Shown piece after piece: positions 9,254-19,207 of a DNA stretch of 64,000 bases. The stretch spans positions 1,178,001 to 1,242,000 of the forward strand of contig NZ_BCUT01000001.1 in the NCBI RefSeq assembly GCF_001591365.1, in the 5' to 3' direction. Made by a program: the position numbers and the translations under genes. The notes beneath the pieces were generated by a model. It saw only the letters and a list, made by a program, of their open reading frames with translations. It made no database searches and was not told the origin of the DNA. The stretch comes from Variovorax paradoxus NBRC 15149. GTDB taxonomy: Bacteria; Pseudomonadota; Gammaproteobacteria; Burkholderiales; Burkholderiaceae_C. Within the stretch, counting starts at the first letter, position 1; each line of letters begins with the position of its first letter.

Positions 9254-9287
9254 GGCCCTTTGACCTCGCGGGCCGGGTTCTTTTTTT
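9254..9287 (+). terminator. Possible terminator on the plus strand, feoA/phosphoesterase gap
   Basis: Inverted repeat GGCCC (9254-9258) and GGGCC (9270-9274), then GGGTTC and seven T (9281-9287). The stem is short and the T run is 6 bp away, so strength is doubtful. It points along the plus strand, where no gene is annotated upstream, and could block antisense transcription. Confidence 0.3.
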
Positions 9288-9314
9288 GGGGTTTGCGGCC
9301 GCCCCGGGGCGCAT

Positions 9315-9767
9315 TCAGCCCAGTTCGAGGATGCGCGCCGACACGGCATCGCCATCGACAATGAGCTCGGCCACCGCAATTGGCAATTTGAATCGACGCG
9401 GCCCGGCGCTGCCCGGATTGACGTAGAGCACGCCGGCGCGCTCCTCGATCTTCGGCTTGTGGGAGTGGCCGGAGACCACCACGCGGACGCCGGCGGGGGC
9501 GGCGGCGAGCTGCGACAGGTCGTGCACCGCATGCACGATCACGCCGCCCACCTGCAGCAAGGCCGTTTCCGGAATGCGGCCGGCCCACGGCTCGCGGTCG
9601 TTGTTGCCCCGCACCACCGTCAGCGGCGCGATGGCGGCAAGCGCCTCGAGGATGCCCGCATCGCCGATGTCCCCGCCATGCACGATGAAGTCGCTGCCCT
9701 GCAGCGCCGCCACGGCCTCCGGGCGCAGCAGGCCGTGGGTGTCGGAGATGAGGCCGACGCGGGTCAA
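9315..9767 (-). CDS. YfcE/MJ0936-family metallophosphoesterase
   Basis: 150-residue calcineurin-like phosphoesterase. The metal ligands are in order: LISDTHG (D and H), HGGDIGD, RGNND and VSGHSHKP, with the family C-terminal [10 protein letters not shown]. The start is TTG at 9767, overlapping the acnA stop by 4 bp (TTGA), which fits translational coupling; the longer open frame upstream is antisense-free but is simply the shifted acnA sequence and lacks similarity. YfcE-type enzymes hydrolyse phosphodiesters in vitro; the physiological substrate is not known. The coupling to an aconitase gene is curious. Confidence 0.88.
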   Translation of the reverse strand: MTRVGLISDTHGLLRPEAVAALQGSDFIVHGGDIGDAGILEALAAIAPLTVVRGNNDREPWAGRIPETALLQVGGVIVHAVHDLSQLAAAPAGVRVVVSGHSHKPKIEERAGVLYVNPGSAGPRRFKLPIAVAELIVDGDAVSARILELG

Positions 9768-12631
9768 GCCGCGAGCAGCTGCCTGAGCACGAAGGGCAGG
9801 ATGCCGCCGTGCTTGTAGTAGTCGACCTCGATCGGCGTGTCGATGCGCAGGCGCACCGTCACCTCCTGGTGGCTGCCGTCGGCGCGGTGCACCACGAGCT
9901 TCACGTCCATCTGCGGCTTGAGCTCGCCGCCGATCACCACGTCGATCTGCTCGTCGCCCGTGAGGCCCAGCGTCTGCCATGAATCGGCGCCGCGGAACTG
10001 CAGCGGCAGCACGCCCATGCCGACGAGGTTGGCGCGGTGGATGCGCTCGAAGCTGCGCGCCACCACGGCCTTGATGCCCAAGAGCTGCGTGCCCTTGGCG
10101 GCCCAGTCGCGCGAGGAGCCGGTGCCGTATTCCTCGCCGCCGAAGACCACCGTCGGCACGCCCTGCTCCATGTACTTCATGGCGGCGTCATAGATGAACA
10201 TCTTCTGGTTGCCCGGCTGGAACAGCGTGACGCCGCCCTCTTCCTGCGTGCCGTTGACGTCGGGCGGAATCATCAGGTTCTTGATGCGCACGTTGGCGAA
10301 GGTGCCTCGCATCATCACGTCGTGGTTGCCGCGCCGCGAGCCGTAGCTGTTGAAGTCGGCCTTGGCCACGCCGTGCGCCTTGAGCCAGATGCCCGCGGGC
10401 GAGCTTTCCTTGATGGAGCCGGCCGGCGAGATGTGGTCGGTGGTGATCGAGTCGCCGAACAGCGCCATGATCCGCGCCCCCTTGAAGCCCGCGTCCGAGG
10501 CGTGCGGCTCCATCTTGAAGCCCTCGAAGAACGGCGGCTCGGCAATGTAGGTGGAGGAAGGCCAGTCGTAGACCTGGCCCGTCGTGCCCTTGATGCTGCT
10601 CCAGAACTTGCCCGGGTCGGTCTTGACCTTGTCGTAGTTCGCGCGGAACGACTTGGCGTTCATCGCATGGCGCAGGTTCTGGTCGATTTCCTTCGGGCTC
10701 GGCCAGATGTCGCCCAGGTACACGTCCTTGCCGTTCTTGCCCTTGCCCACGGGCTCGGTCATCAGGTCGACCATCACGTTGCCCGCGATCGCGAAGGCCA
10801 CCACCAGCGGCGGCGAGGCCAGGAAGTTGGCCTTCAGGTTCGGATGGATGCGCGCCTCGAAGTTGCGGTTGCCCGAGAGCACGGCTGCGCCGACCAGGTC
10901 GTTCTTGACGATGGCGTCGTTGATCTCGGGCGTGAGGTCGCCCGCGTTGCCGATGCAGGTGGTGCAGCCGTAGCCCGCCAGGTAGAAGCCCAGCTTCTCG
11001 AGGTACGGCAGGAGGCCCGCCTTCTCGAGGTATTCGGTGACGATGCGCGAACCGGGCGCAAGCGAGGTCTTGACGTGCGGCTTGACCGTGAGGCCCGCCT
11101 CCACCGCCTTCTTGGCCAAGAGGCCGGCCGCGAGCATCACGCTCGGGTTGGAAGTGTTGGTGCACGAGGTGATGGCCGCGATCAGCACGTCGCCGTTGCC
11201 GATGCTCACGCCGCCCTTGGGCGCCGGAGGCGCCGTGGCGCTCACATGGGCCGCTGCCTTGGTCGAGCGGTTGTCCACCATCTCGACCATGTCGCGCGGC
11301 GCGCCCGGCGGCGGCGGCGCGGCCTCCTCGTCGCCGCCCTGGCCGTTCACGGCGAGCGGATAGCGCAGCTTGAGCCGCTCGGCCGGCTGGTTGAAGCCGT
11401 TGGCGTCGTTGGGCTTGCTGAAGAGCTCGGCGAACTTGGTCGACAGGTGGCCCAGGTCGATGCGGTCCTGCGGCCGCTTCGGACCCGCCAGGCTCGGCGA
11501 CACGGTGCCCAGGTCGAGCTTGACGATCTTGGTGTAGTCGATGTCGCCGGGCGCCGGCATGCCGAACAGGCCCTGCGCCTTGTAGTAGGCCTCGAAGCGC
11601 TCGACCTCCTCCCTGGTGCGGCCGGTGCCCTCGAAGTAGGCCACGGTCATTTCGTCGACCGGGAAGAAGCCCATGGTGGCGCCGTACTCGGGCGCCATGT
11701 TGCCGATGGTGGCGCGGTCGGGCACCGCGATGGACGCGGCGCCCGGGCCGAAGAATTCGACGAACTTGCCCACCACCTTCTCGGCCCGCAGGATGGCGGT
11801 GACGTACAGCACGAGGTCGGTGGCCGTGACGCCTTCGCGCAGCTTGCCGGTGAGCTCGAAGCCCACCACGTCGGGCGTCAGCATGTACACAGGCTGGCCC
11901 AGCATGGCGGCCTCGGCCTCGATGCCGCCCACGCCCCATCCGACCACGCCCACGCCGTTGATCATGGTGGTGTGGCTGTCGGTGCCCACCAGCGAGTCGG
12001 GGTAGTACACCGGCACCTCGGCGTTGTCGTTCGAGCTCTTGTAGACGCCGCGCGCAAAGTACTCGAGGTTGACCTGGTGCACGATGCCGAAGCCCGGCGG
12101 CACCACGCCGAAGGTATCGAAGGCCTGCATGCCCCACTTCATGAACTGGTAGCGCTCGTTGTTGCGCTGGAACTCGAGCTTCATGTTGAGGTCGAGCGCC
12201 TTGGGCGTGCCGTAGTAGTCGACCATCACCGAGTGGTCGACCACCAGGTCGACCGGCACCAGCGGCTCGATGGTCTTGGGCGACTTGCCGAGCTTGGCGG
12301 CCACGCTGCGCATGGCGGCCAGGTCGGCCAGCAGCGGCACGCCGGTGAAGTCCTGCAGCACCACGCGGGTGACGACGAACGGGATCTCGTCGATGCGGTC
12401 CGCATTGGGCGCCCAGCGGGCCAGCTCCTCGACATGCTTGGCCGAGACCTTCTTGCCGTCGCAGTTGCGCAGCACCGACTCGAGCACGATGCGGATCGAC
12501 ACCGGCAGCCGCTCGACGCTGGGATATTGCCTGGCCAGCTCCTTCAGCGACCAGTACTTGCCGGACTTGCCCGATGCGGTCTTGAAGGTCTTGAGGGTGG
12601 ACGCAAAGGGGTGCGCCGGTGCTTTGGCCAT
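9764..12631 (-). CDS. acnA: Aconitate hydratase A
   Basis: Cytoplasmic [4Fe-4S] enzyme interconverting citrate and isocitrate, of the AcnA/IRP1 type. 955 residues from the ATG at 12631, which has an AGGAG ribosome site 7 bp upstream; an open extension to 12784 lacks similarity. Cluster cysteines are visible in [10 protein letters not shown] and [10 protein letters not shown]. There is a poorly conserved Pro/Ala-rich insert around residues 420-475 ([16 protein letters not shown]), longer than in enterobacterial AcnA. The window also encodes AcnB, so both aconitase families are present. The family also includes AcnD of the methylcitrate cycle, but no prp gene is nearby. Confidence 0.93.
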   Translation of the reverse strand: MAKAPAHPFASTLKTFKTASGKSGKYWSLKELARQYPSVERLPVSIRIVLESVLRNCDGKKVSAKHVEELARWAPNADRIDEIPFVVTRVVLQDFTGVPLLADLAAMRSVAAKLGKSPKTIEPLVPVDLVVDHSVMVDYYGTPKALDLNMKLEFQRNNERYQFMKWGMQAFDTFGVVPPGFGIVHQVNLEYFARGVYKSSNDNAEVPVYYPDSLVGTDSHTTMINGVGVVGWGVGGIEAEAAMLGQPVYMLTPDVVGFELTGKLREGVTATDLVLYVTAILRAEKVVGKFVEFFGPGAASIAVPDRATIGNMAPEYGATMGFFPVDEMTVAYFEGTGRTREEVERFEAYYKAQGLFGMPAPGDIDYTKIVKLDLGTVSPSLAGPKRPQDRIDLGHLSTKFAELFSKPNDANGFNQPAERLKLRYPLAVNGQGGDEEAAPPPPGAPRDMVEMVDNRSTKAAAHVSATAPPAPKGGVSIGNGDVLIAAITSCTNTSNPSVMLAAGLLAKKAVEAGLTVKPHVKTSLAPGSRIVTEYLEKAGLLPYLEKLGFYLAGYGCTTCIGNAGDLTPEINDAIVKNDLVGAAVLSGNRNFEARIHPNLKANFLASPPLVVAFAIAGNVMVDLMTEPVGKGKNGKDVYLGDIWPSPKEIDQNLRHAMNAKSFRANYDKVKTDPGKFWSSIKGTTGQVYDWPSSTYIAEPPFFEGFKMEPHASDAGFKGARIMALFGDSITTDHISPAGSIKESSPAGIWLKAHGVAKADFNSYGSRRGNHDVMMRGTFANVRIKNLMIPPDVNGTQEEGGVTLFQPGNQKMFIYDAAMKYMEQGVPTVVFGGEEYGTGSSRDWAAKGTQLLGIKAVVARSFERIHRANLVGMGVLPLQFRGADSWQTLGLTGDEQIDVVIGGELKPQMDVKLVVHRADGSHQEVTVRLRIDTPIEVDYYKHGGILPFVLRQLLAA

Positions 12632-12784
12632 TGAGGAACTCCTGATTGTTCGTGGAAGCTCTTCAAGGATAGCGGGGAACGATGTCAGCTGCTGTAGTCT
12701 GTATTCCAACCCGGTCCTCTGGCCTGCGGCGTTCCTCATCGCGAAAAATGCCGGGTGAAGGGGCGTTGCCGGCATCCCGCGCAC

Positions 12785-13198
12785 TCAGGCCAGCGCCATG
12801 TCCGCGCCGCCTCGGGTGCGGCGCAGGCCGGTCCATTGCAGCTCGGCCAGCACCACCACGCACAGCGCCTGCGCCAGCACCCAGGCCGTGCCCAGCGCGG
12901 TCACCGCGAACGCGCCGCTCACCAGCAGCGCGATGCAGGCCACGGCCCAGCCGAAGTTGCCCGCCACCACAAGGCCGATCAGCGTGCGCGGCGGCGTGCG
13001 GCGGCTGGCCATCAAGGCCGCGGCGGCGGCATAGGCCAGCAGGAAGACACCGGTTCCCATGAGCAGCGGCGCCGGCAGGCCGGTCAGCCTGGCAAGCGCG
13101 CCGGTGAATACGACCTGCAGCGCACCGGTCGCGGCGCAGGAGGCGGCGTCGGCCCACATCACGTTGGGCAGGAAGCGGGGGGATGCAAAGACGGACAT
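12785..13198 (-). CDS. Small integral membrane protein, divergent from XRE regulator
   Basis: 137 residues with four predicted transmembrane helices (around VMWADAASCAATGALQVVF, LLMGTGVFLLAYAAAAALM, LIGLVVAGNFGWAVACIALL and VTALGTAWVLAQALCVVVLA). The ATG at 13198 has an AAGGAG site 6 bp upstream. I do not recognise a named family. It is transcribed away from an XRE/MmyB-like regulator with a 132-bp shared promoter region that contains a perfect palindrome, so it is probably the regulator's target. acnA starts 153 bp after its stop on the same strand. Confidence 0.75.
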   Translation of the reverse strand: MSVFASPRFLPNVMWADAASCAATGALQVVFTGALARLTGLPAPLLMGTGVFLLAYAAAAALMASRRTPPRTLIGLVVAGNFGWAVACIALLVSGAFAVTALGTAWVLAQALCVVVLAELQWTGLRRTRGGADMALA

Positions 13199-13279
13199 GC
13201 GGATCTCCTTCGGGTGGTACGCCGCAAGCCAGTCCTGCCGCGTTGGAGCCAATGATTCCGTTCGGCCTGCATCGCGTCG

Positions 13280-13296
13280 ATGACCTGGGAGGTCAT
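13280..13296. promoter_or_regulatory. Candidate operator palindrome for the XRE regulator
   Basis: Perfect 7-bp inverted repeat ATGACCT-GGG-AGGTCAT in the middle of the divergent promoter region. A second inverted repeat (GGCGCGG 13297-13303, CCGCGCC 13312-13318) follows before the regulator ATG. Placement and symmetry fit a dimeric HTH regulator controlling itself and the divergent membrane protein. Binding is inferred. Confidence 0.5.
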
Positions 13297-13330
13297 GGCG
13301 CGGCATCGGCACCGCGCCAGAATGCGGGCC

Positions 13331-14176
13331 ATGAACACCACCCGCACCCACTCCACCGCTGCCGGCCAGCCCGGCGCGCGCGATCCGTTCGGCGCCCACC
13401 TGCGGCACTGGCGCACCCGCCGGCGGCTCAGCCAGCTCGACCTGGCCCAGGAAGCCGAGGTCTCGACCCGACACCTGAGCTATGTGGAGACGGGCCGCGC
13501 CGCGCCCAGCCGCGAGATGGTGCTGCGCCTGGCCGAGCGGCTCGACGTGCCGCTGCGCGAGCGCAATGCGCTGCTGGTGGCCGCGGGCTTCGCGCCGATG
13601 TACCGTCAGCGCTCGCTCGACGACCCGGCCATGGCCTCGGCCCGGCGCGCGGTGGACCTGGTGCTCAAGGGCCATGAGCCGTTCCCCGCCCTGGCCGTCG
13701 ACCGGCACTGGAACCTGGTGGCGCACAACGCGCTGGTGCCGATGCTGATGGCGGGCGCCGCACCCGAGCTGGTGAAGGCGCCCATCAACGTGCTTCGCCT
13801 GAGCCTGCATCCCGAGGGCCTGGCTTCGCGCATCGCCAATCTCGCGCAGTGGCGCGCCCATCTGCTCGAACGGTTGCAGCAGCAGATTGCCGCCACCGGC
13901 GACACCGTGCTGCAGGCCCTGCACGACGAGCTCGAAGCCTATCCCACGCCCCAGGTGAGCCACGACACGCCCGCGGCCGACACGGAGCTTTCGGGCGTCG
14001 TGGTGCCCTTTCAGCTGGCCACGCCGAACGGCGTGCTGAGCTTCATCAGCACCACCACCATCTTCGGCACGCCGGTGGACGTCACTTTGCAGGAACTGGC
14101 GGTGGAGTCCTTCTTTCCGGCCGATGCGCAGACGGCCGCGGCGCTGGCTGCGCTGGCGGCGCAGCCGGCCGGTTGA
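13331..14176 (+). CDS. XRE-family regulator with MmyB-like ligand-binding domain
   Basis: 281 residues. N-terminal HTH (residues about 22-75): LRHWRTRRRLSQLDLAQEAE then STRHLSYVETGRAAPSREM, typical XRE. The rest (about 90-270) resembles the MmyB-like ligand-binding domain: NLVAHNALVPML, LRLSLHPEGL and TIFGTPVDVTLQELAVESFFPAD. Such regulators usually repress a neighbouring divergent gene and respond to a small hydrophobic ligand. The ATG at 13331 is chosen because earlier in-frame starts overlap the palindrome. Its last 95 bp overlap the 3' end of the convergent acyl-CoA dehydrogenase gene. Confidence 0.88.
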   Translation: MNTTRTHSTAAGQPGARDPFGAHLRHWRTRRRLSQLDLAQEAEVSTRHLSYVETGRAAPSREMVLRLAERLDVPLRERNALLVAAGFAPMYRQRSLDDPAMASARRAVDLVLKGHEPFPALAVDRHWNLVAHNALVPMLMAGAAPELVKAPINVLRLSLHPEGLASRIANLAQWRAHLLERLQQQIAATGDTVLQALHDELEAYPTPQVSHDTPAADTELSGVVVPFQLATPNGVLSFISTTTIFGTPVDVTLQELAVESFFPADAQTAAALAALAAQPAG

Positions 14177-16340
14177 GCGCCGCGCGCGCCTGCTGCTGCG
14201 CGGGGCCTTCGAAGTCGTCGACCTGGATCACCTTGTCGGCGGCCTTGAGGTAGGCCAGCGCCAGTCCCGGATCGGGCGCCGAGCCTGCGGCTTCCTCGAA
14301 CGAGCGGGTGCGCCGCAGCGCCTTGTCGAGCATGGCCGCGGTGTCGCCGCCGAGCTGCTCGCCCAGTTCCATCGCATGCATCAGGTCGCGCAGGCCGCCG
14401 GCCGCGGGCTCGCTGAGGTCCGGCGCCAGCCGCTGGACGATGCGCGGATCGGTGCGCAGCAGTTCGGCCAGCGCCATCAGCTGCACGTCGCGCAGCGGCG
14501 CCAGGTGCGCGGTGCGGCGCAGCACCAGCGCGCCGATCACGCGCCGCCCGGCAGTCGGCAGGTTGGCATACAGGTCGCGCAGGATCTTCCCCGCCTCGTC
14601 CAGCTGCAGCCGGATCGCGGCCTGGGCAAAGGGCAGCAATTCGGGCGCCGCATCGACCCGGTAGCGCCATACGCTCGCGCTGGCCAGGTACAGGTGCGCG
14701 AGCACGTCGCCCAGCCGCGCCGACAGCAGCTCCATGCGCTTGAGCCTGCCCCCGAGCAGGCCCATGGCCAGGTCGGCGGTGAGCGCGTACTTGGCGCTCA
14801 TGCGCGCGATCAGCCGCGCCTCGCGCGCCAGCGCCTCGGGCGGTTCGCCCACTACCGGCGCGCCGAACAGGCTGTGCCACAGATTGGCAGCCACGTGCCT
14901 GCCGTGCGCGACGAGCGCCCGGCCCAGCGCCTTCTCGTCGCGCGCCTGCACGGCCGCCATTTCGGCCAGCACATGCGGATGGCAGCGGATCGCGCCCTGG
15001 CCGAACACGATGAGCGCGCGCGTCAGGATGTTGGCGCCCTCCACGGTGATCGCGATCGGCGCCTGCCGGTACGACACGCCCAGCAGGTTCGACGGCCCGG
15101 CGATGATGCCCTTGCCGCCCAGGATGTCCATGCCGTGGTTCACGGCGCGCCGCCCGGCCTCGGTGAGCTGCACCTTGAGGATCGCGCTGGCCACGCTCGG
15201 CCGCTCGCCCTTGTCCAGCGCGGCCGCGGTGAAGCGCCGCGCCGCATCGCTCGCATAGAGCTCGGCCGACATCTGCGCGATCAGGCCCGCAACCGCATGG
15301 AACTTGCCGATCGGCAGGCCGAACTGCTCGCGGATCTGCCCATAGCCGTTGCTCACGTAGAGCGCCGTCTGCTGCATGGCCGAGCCGAGCGCGGGCAGCG
15401 AGATGGCGCGGCCCGCGGCCAGGCACTCCATCAGCATGCGCCAGCCCTGGCCCACCTGCTTTTCGCCGCCGATCACCCAGTCCACCGGCACGAACACCTG
15501 GCGGCCATGGATCGGGCCGTTCATGAAGGCGCTGTCCATCGGGCGGTGGCGCCGGCCGATCTCCATGCCTTCGTGCGGCACCGGAATCAGCGCGCAGGTG
15601 ATGCCGAGTTCGCGCTCGCCCTCGGGCCTGCTCTCGTCCACCGCATGGAAGGCCAGCCCCACGACGGTGGCGACGGGCGCGAGCGTGATGTAGCGCTTGT
15701 CGAAGTCGACCAGGAAGCCGCGCGTGCGCCGGCCGCCGAATTCGCGCTCGACCATGACGCCGCGGTCCGGAATGGCCGCCGCGTCGGAGCCCGCGTAGGG
15801 CGAGGTCAGCCCGAAGCATGGAAGCTCGCGGCCATCGGCCAGGCGCGGCAGGTAGCGCACCTTCTGCGCGTCGGTGCCATAGCGCAGCAGCAGCTCCGCG
15901 GGCCCGAGCGAGTTGGGCACCATCACCGTCACGGCGGCGGCGATGTTGACGGTGGCGATGCGCGCCACCACCGTGGCGTGCGCGTAGTGGCCAAAGCCAA
16001 GGCCGCCGAACTCCTCGGGAATGATCATGCCGAAGAAGCGCTTGTTGCGCAGGTAGCGCCACACCTCGGGCGGCAGGTCGCGCGCCTGGTCGATGGCGTG
16101 GTCGTCGAGCATGCGGCACAGCTCGCACACCTCGCGGTCGATGAAGGATTGCTCGCGCTCGCTGAGCCGGTTGGGGCCCATGGCCGAAAGCAGGTCGAAG
16201 TCGGGACGCCCCGCAAAAAGCAGGCCTTCGAAGCCGACGGTGCCGGCCTCGAGCGCGGCGCGCTCGGTGTCGCCGAGCGGCGGCAGCGCCTTGGAAAACG
16301 GCTGCATGGCCCATCGGCCGATCAGAGAGGCCAGAGGCAT
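14082..16340 (-). CDS. fadE: FadE-type acyl-CoA dehydrogenase
   Basis: FAD enzyme introducing the 2,3-double bond in fatty acyl-CoA (beta-oxidation). 752 residues, in the size class of the large FadE enzymes with a C-terminal DUF1974-type domain rather than the usual 380-residue ACADs. Visible: IIPEEFGGLGFG, FGLTSPYAGSDAAAIPD, the helical domain with REQFGLPIGKFHAV, and ILGGKGIIAGPSN; the C-terminal half continues to KVIQVDDFEG. The last about 28 residues are Pro/Arg-rich low complexity and are encoded antisense to the 3' end of the XRE gene. ATG at 16340 has an AAGGAG 8 bp upstream. Chain-length specificity is unknown. Confidence 0.9.
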   Translation of the reverse strand: MPLASLIGRWAMQPFSKALPPLGDTERAALEAGTVGFEGLLFAGRPDFDLLSAMGPNRLSEREQSFIDREVCELCRMLDDHAIDQARDLPPEVWRYLRNKRFFGMIIPEEFGGLGFGHYAHATVVARIATVNIAAAVTVMVPNSLGPAELLLRYGTDAQKVRYLPRLADGRELPCFGLTSPYAGSDAAAIPDRGVMVEREFGGRRTRGFLVDFDKRYITLAPVATVVGLAFHAVDESRPEGERELGITCALIPVPHEGMEIGRRHRPMDSAFMNGPIHGRQVFVPVDWVIGGEKQVGQGWRMLMECLAAGRAISLPALGSAMQQTALYVSNGYGQIREQFGLPIGKFHAVAGLIAQMSAELYASDAARRFTAAALDKGERPSVASAILKVQLTEAGRRAVNHGMDILGGKGIIAGPSNLLGVSYRQAPIAITVEGANILTRALIVFGQGAIRCHPHVLAEMAAVQARDEKALGRALVAHGRHVAANLWHSLFGAPVVGEPPEALAREARLIARMSAKYALTADLAMGLLGGRLKRMELLSARLGDVLAHLYLASASVWRYRVDAAPELLPFAQAAIRLQLDEAGKILRDLYANLPTAGRRVIGALVLRRTAHLAPLRDVQLMALAELLRTDPRIVQRLAPDLSEPAAGGLRDLMHAMELGEQLGGDTAAMLDKALRRTRSFEEAAGSAPDPGLALAYLKAADKVIQVDDFEGPAQQQARAALNRPAAPPAQPAPRPSAHRPERRTPPPVPAK

Positions 16341-16479
16341 GGCGTGTCTCCTTGTTCTCCGCGGCAAGCGGCGGAGAAAGGCCATCTTGTCAGAGAGGCC
16401 GGCTTTCCCGGCCGGCCAAGGGCGCCCCTGCGTGTCGGAGATTGCCGGGCAGCCGGATAAAAGTGCCACCCCAGACGCA

Positions 16480-16503
16480 AGAAAGCCCCGCCGAAGCGGG
16501 GCT
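16480..16503 (-). terminator. Rho-independent terminator of acnB
   Basis: Read on the minus strand: 8-bp perfect stem AGCCCCGC/GCGGGGCT closing a TTCG tetraloop, then TTTCTT. It begins 28 bp after the acnB stop. Confidence 0.9.
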
Positions 16504-16531
16504 CCCATCCATTGCGCGAAGCGCCCGAGGA

Positions 16532-19120
16532 TCAGGCCGCGACTGCGGCGCCGGCCTCGGTCTTGTAGTCGTCGATCTTGTCGAAGTTCAGGTACTGGTA
16601 GATCTGCGCGCTCGATGCGTCGAGCACGCCCGTGGCGGCCATGTACTCCTCGCGCGTCGGGATGCGGCCCAGGCGCGAGCAGATCGCGGCCAGCTCGGCC
16701 GAACCCAGGTACACGTTGGTGTTCTTGCCCAGGCGGTTCGGGAAGTTGCGGGTGCTGGTCGACATCACCGTGGCGCCTTCGCGCACCTGCGCCTGGTTGC
16801 CCATGCACAGCGAGCAGCCCGGCATCTCGGTGCGCGCACCGGCATTGCCGAACACGCCGTAGTGGCCTTCCTCGGTGAGCTGGTGCGCATCCATCTTGGT
16901 GGGCGGCGCGATCCACAGCTTGACCGGGATGTCGCGCTTGCCTTCGAGCAGCTTGGAAGCCGCACGGAAGTGGCCGATGTTGGTCATGCACGAGCCGATG
17001 AACACTTCGTCGATCTGGGCGCCGGCCACGTCGCTCAGCGTCTTCACGTCGTCGGGGTCGTTCGGGCAGGCCACGATCGGCTCGTGGATGTCGGCCAGGT
17101 CGATCTCGATGACGGCGGCGTAGTCGGCGTCGGCATCGCCCTTGAGCAGTTGCGGGTCCGCCAGCCAGGCTTCCTGCGCGGCGATGCGGCGCGCCAGCGT
17201 GCGGGCGTCGGCATAGCCTTCGGCGATCATCCACTTCATCAGCGTGATGTTGCTGTTGATGTACTCGATGATCGGTTCCTTGTTCAGGTGCACCGTGCAG
17301 CCGGCGGCCGAGCGCTCGGCCGAGGCGTCGCTCAGCTCGAAGGCTTGCTCCACCTTCAGGTCCGGCAGGCCCTCGATCTCGAGGATGCGGCCCGAGAAGA
17401 TGTTCTTCTTGCCTTTCTTCTCGACCGTGAGCAGGCCGCTCTTGATGGCATACAGCGGAATCGCGTTGACCAGGTCGCGCAGCGTGACGCCGGGCTGCAT
17501 CTTGCCCTTGAAGCGCACGAGCACCGACTCGGGCATGTCCAGCGGCATCACGCCGGTGGCGGCCGCGAACGCCACGAGGCCTGAGCCCGCGGGAAAGCTG
17601 ATGCCGATCGGGAAGCGGGTGTGGCTGTCGCCGCCGGTGCCGACGGTGTCGGGCGTGAGCAGGCGGTTGAGCCAGGAATGGATCACGCCGTCGCCCGGGC
17701 GCAGCGAGACGCCGCCGCGGTTGGCCATGAAATCGGGCAGTTCATGGTGCATCTTGACGTCGACCTTCTTCGGGTAGGCCGCCGTGTGGCAGAACGACTG
17801 CATCACGAGGTCGGCCGAGAAGCCCAGGCAGGCCAGGTCTTTCAGCTCGTCGCGCGTCATCGGGCCGGTGGTGTCCTGCGAGCCGACCGAAGTCATCTTG
17901 GGTTCGCAGTAGGTGCCGGGGCGAACGCCGGTGCCTTCGGGCAGGCCGCAGGCGCGGCCGACCATCTTCTGTGCGAGCGAGTAGCCCTTCTTGGTGTCGA
18001 CCGGGCTGGTCGGCAGGCGGAACAGCGTGGAGACGGGCAGGCCCAGTGCTTCGCGCGCCTTGGCCGTGAGGCCGCGGCCGATGATCAGCGGAATGCGGCC
18101 GCCGGCGCGCACTTCGTCGAACAGCACGTCGCTCTTGACCTTGAATTCGGCAATCACCTTGCCGTCCTTGAGGGCCTTGCCTTCGTAGGGACGCAGCTCG
18201 ACCACGTCGCCCATGTTCATCTGGCTCACGTCGAGCTCGATGGGCAGCGCGCCCGAGTCTTCCATGGTGTTGTAGAAGATCGGCGCGATCTTGCCGCCGA
18301 GGCAGACGCCGCCGAAGCGCTTGTTGGGCACGAAGGGAATGTCTTCGCCGGTGAACCACAGCACCGAGTTGGTTGCGCTCTTGCGCGACGAACCCGTGCC
18401 GACCACGTCGCCGGCATAGGCCACGAGGTGGCCGCGCGCGCGCAGGTCCTCGATGAACTTCACCGGGCCGCGCTTGCCGTCTTCTTCAGGGACGATGCCG
18501 GGGCGGGCGTTCTTGTGCATCGCCAGCGCGTGCATCGGAATGTCGGGACGTGTGGTGGCGTCGGGTGCGGGAGAGAGGTCGTCGGTGTTGATTTCACCGG
18601 CCACCTTGAAGATGCTGACCGTGATGCTTTGCGGCACTTCGGGACGGCTGGTGAACCATTCGGCATCGGCCCAGCTTTGCAGCACGCCCTTGGCGTGGGC
18701 GTTGCCCTTGTCGGCCTTTTCCTTGACGTCGTGGAACTGGTCGAACATCAGCAGGGTCTTCTTCAGGCCCTCGGCCGCCACGGCGCCGACTTCGGCGTCG
18801 TCGAGCAGGTCGATCATCGGGCTGATGTTGTAGCCGCCGAGCATGGTGCCGAGCAGTTCGGTGGCACGCGCACGCGAGATGAACGCGTTCTTCTCGGTGC
18901 CGTGGGCCACGGCCGCCAGGTAGCTCGCCTTGACCTTGGCCGCGTCGTCGACGCCGGCGGGCACGCGATGGGTGAGCAGATCGAGCAGGAAGGCACCGTC
19001 CTTGGCATTCGCGCTCTTGAGGAGCTCGATGGCTTCGGCGGTTTGCTTCGCGCTCAATGGCAGCGGCGGAATACCGAGCGCGGCGCGTTCGGCAACATGG
19101 TCAACGTAGGCTTGCAACAT
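16532..19120 (-). CDS. acnB: Aconitate hydratase B
   Basis: Main TCA-cycle aconitase, bifunctional in the family as 2-methylisocitrate dehydratase. 862 residues, the usual AcnB length, with N-terminal HEAT-like helices ([16 protein letters not shown]), the swivel domain [16 protein letters not shown], and cluster cysteines in [13 protein letters not shown] and [11 protein letters not shown]. The ATG at 19120 has GGAG 8 bp upstream. It lies 87 bp downstream of an exported protein gene and is followed by a strong terminator, so it appears to close the minus-strand part of the TCA cluster that starts at mdh. Confidence 0.97.
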   Translation of the reverse strand: MLQAYVDHVAERAALGIPPLPLSAKQTAEAIELLKSANAKDGAFLLDLLTHRVPAGVDDAAKVKASYLAAVAHGTEKNAFISRARATELLGTMLGGYNISPMIDLLDDAEVGAVAAEGLKKTLLMFDQFHDVKEKADKGNAHAKGVLQSWADAEWFTSRPEVPQSITVSIFKVAGEINTDDLSPAPDATTRPDIPMHALAMHKNARPGIVPEEDGKRGPVKFIEDLRARGHLVAYAGDVVGTGSSRKSATNSVLWFTGEDIPFVPNKRFGGVCLGGKIAPIFYNTMEDSGALPIELDVSQMNMGDVVELRPYEGKALKDGKVIAEFKVKSDVLFDEVRAGGRIPLIIGRGLTAKAREALGLPVSTLFRLPTSPVDTKKGYSLAQKMVGRACGLPEGTGVRPGTYCEPKMTSVGSQDTTGPMTRDELKDLACLGFSADLVMQSFCHTAAYPKKVDVKMHHELPDFMANRGGVSLRPGDGVIHSWLNRLLTPDTVGTGGDSHTRFPIGISFPAGSGLVAFAAATGVMPLDMPESVLVRFKGKMQPGVTLRDLVNAIPLYAIKSGLLTVEKKGKKNIFSGRILEIEGLPDLKVEQAFELSDASAERSAAGCTVHLNKEPIIEYINSNITLMKWMIAEGYADARTLARRIAAQEAWLADPQLLKGDADADYAAVIEIDLADIHEPIVACPNDPDDVKTLSDVAGAQIDEVFIGSCMTNIGHFRAASKLLEGKRDIPVKLWIAPPTKMDAHQLTEEGHYGVFGNAGARTEMPGCSLCMGNQAQVREGATVMSTSTRNFPNRLGKNTNVYLGSAELAAICSRLGRIPTREEYMAATGVLDASSAQIYQYLNFDKIDDYKTEAGAAVAA

Positions 19121-19207
19121 CTTCTTTTCTCCGGAAACTGGCTGGCTGACGGGCGTGCAGTACGGCAAGCAAGAGCCGCGCCGCACCGCACCCCGTGTGG
19201 GACTCTC

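Noticed and set aside
10037..12634. A long plus-strand open frame opposite acnA
   Set aside because: Same G+C artefact; the minus strand shows full AcnA motifs in order.
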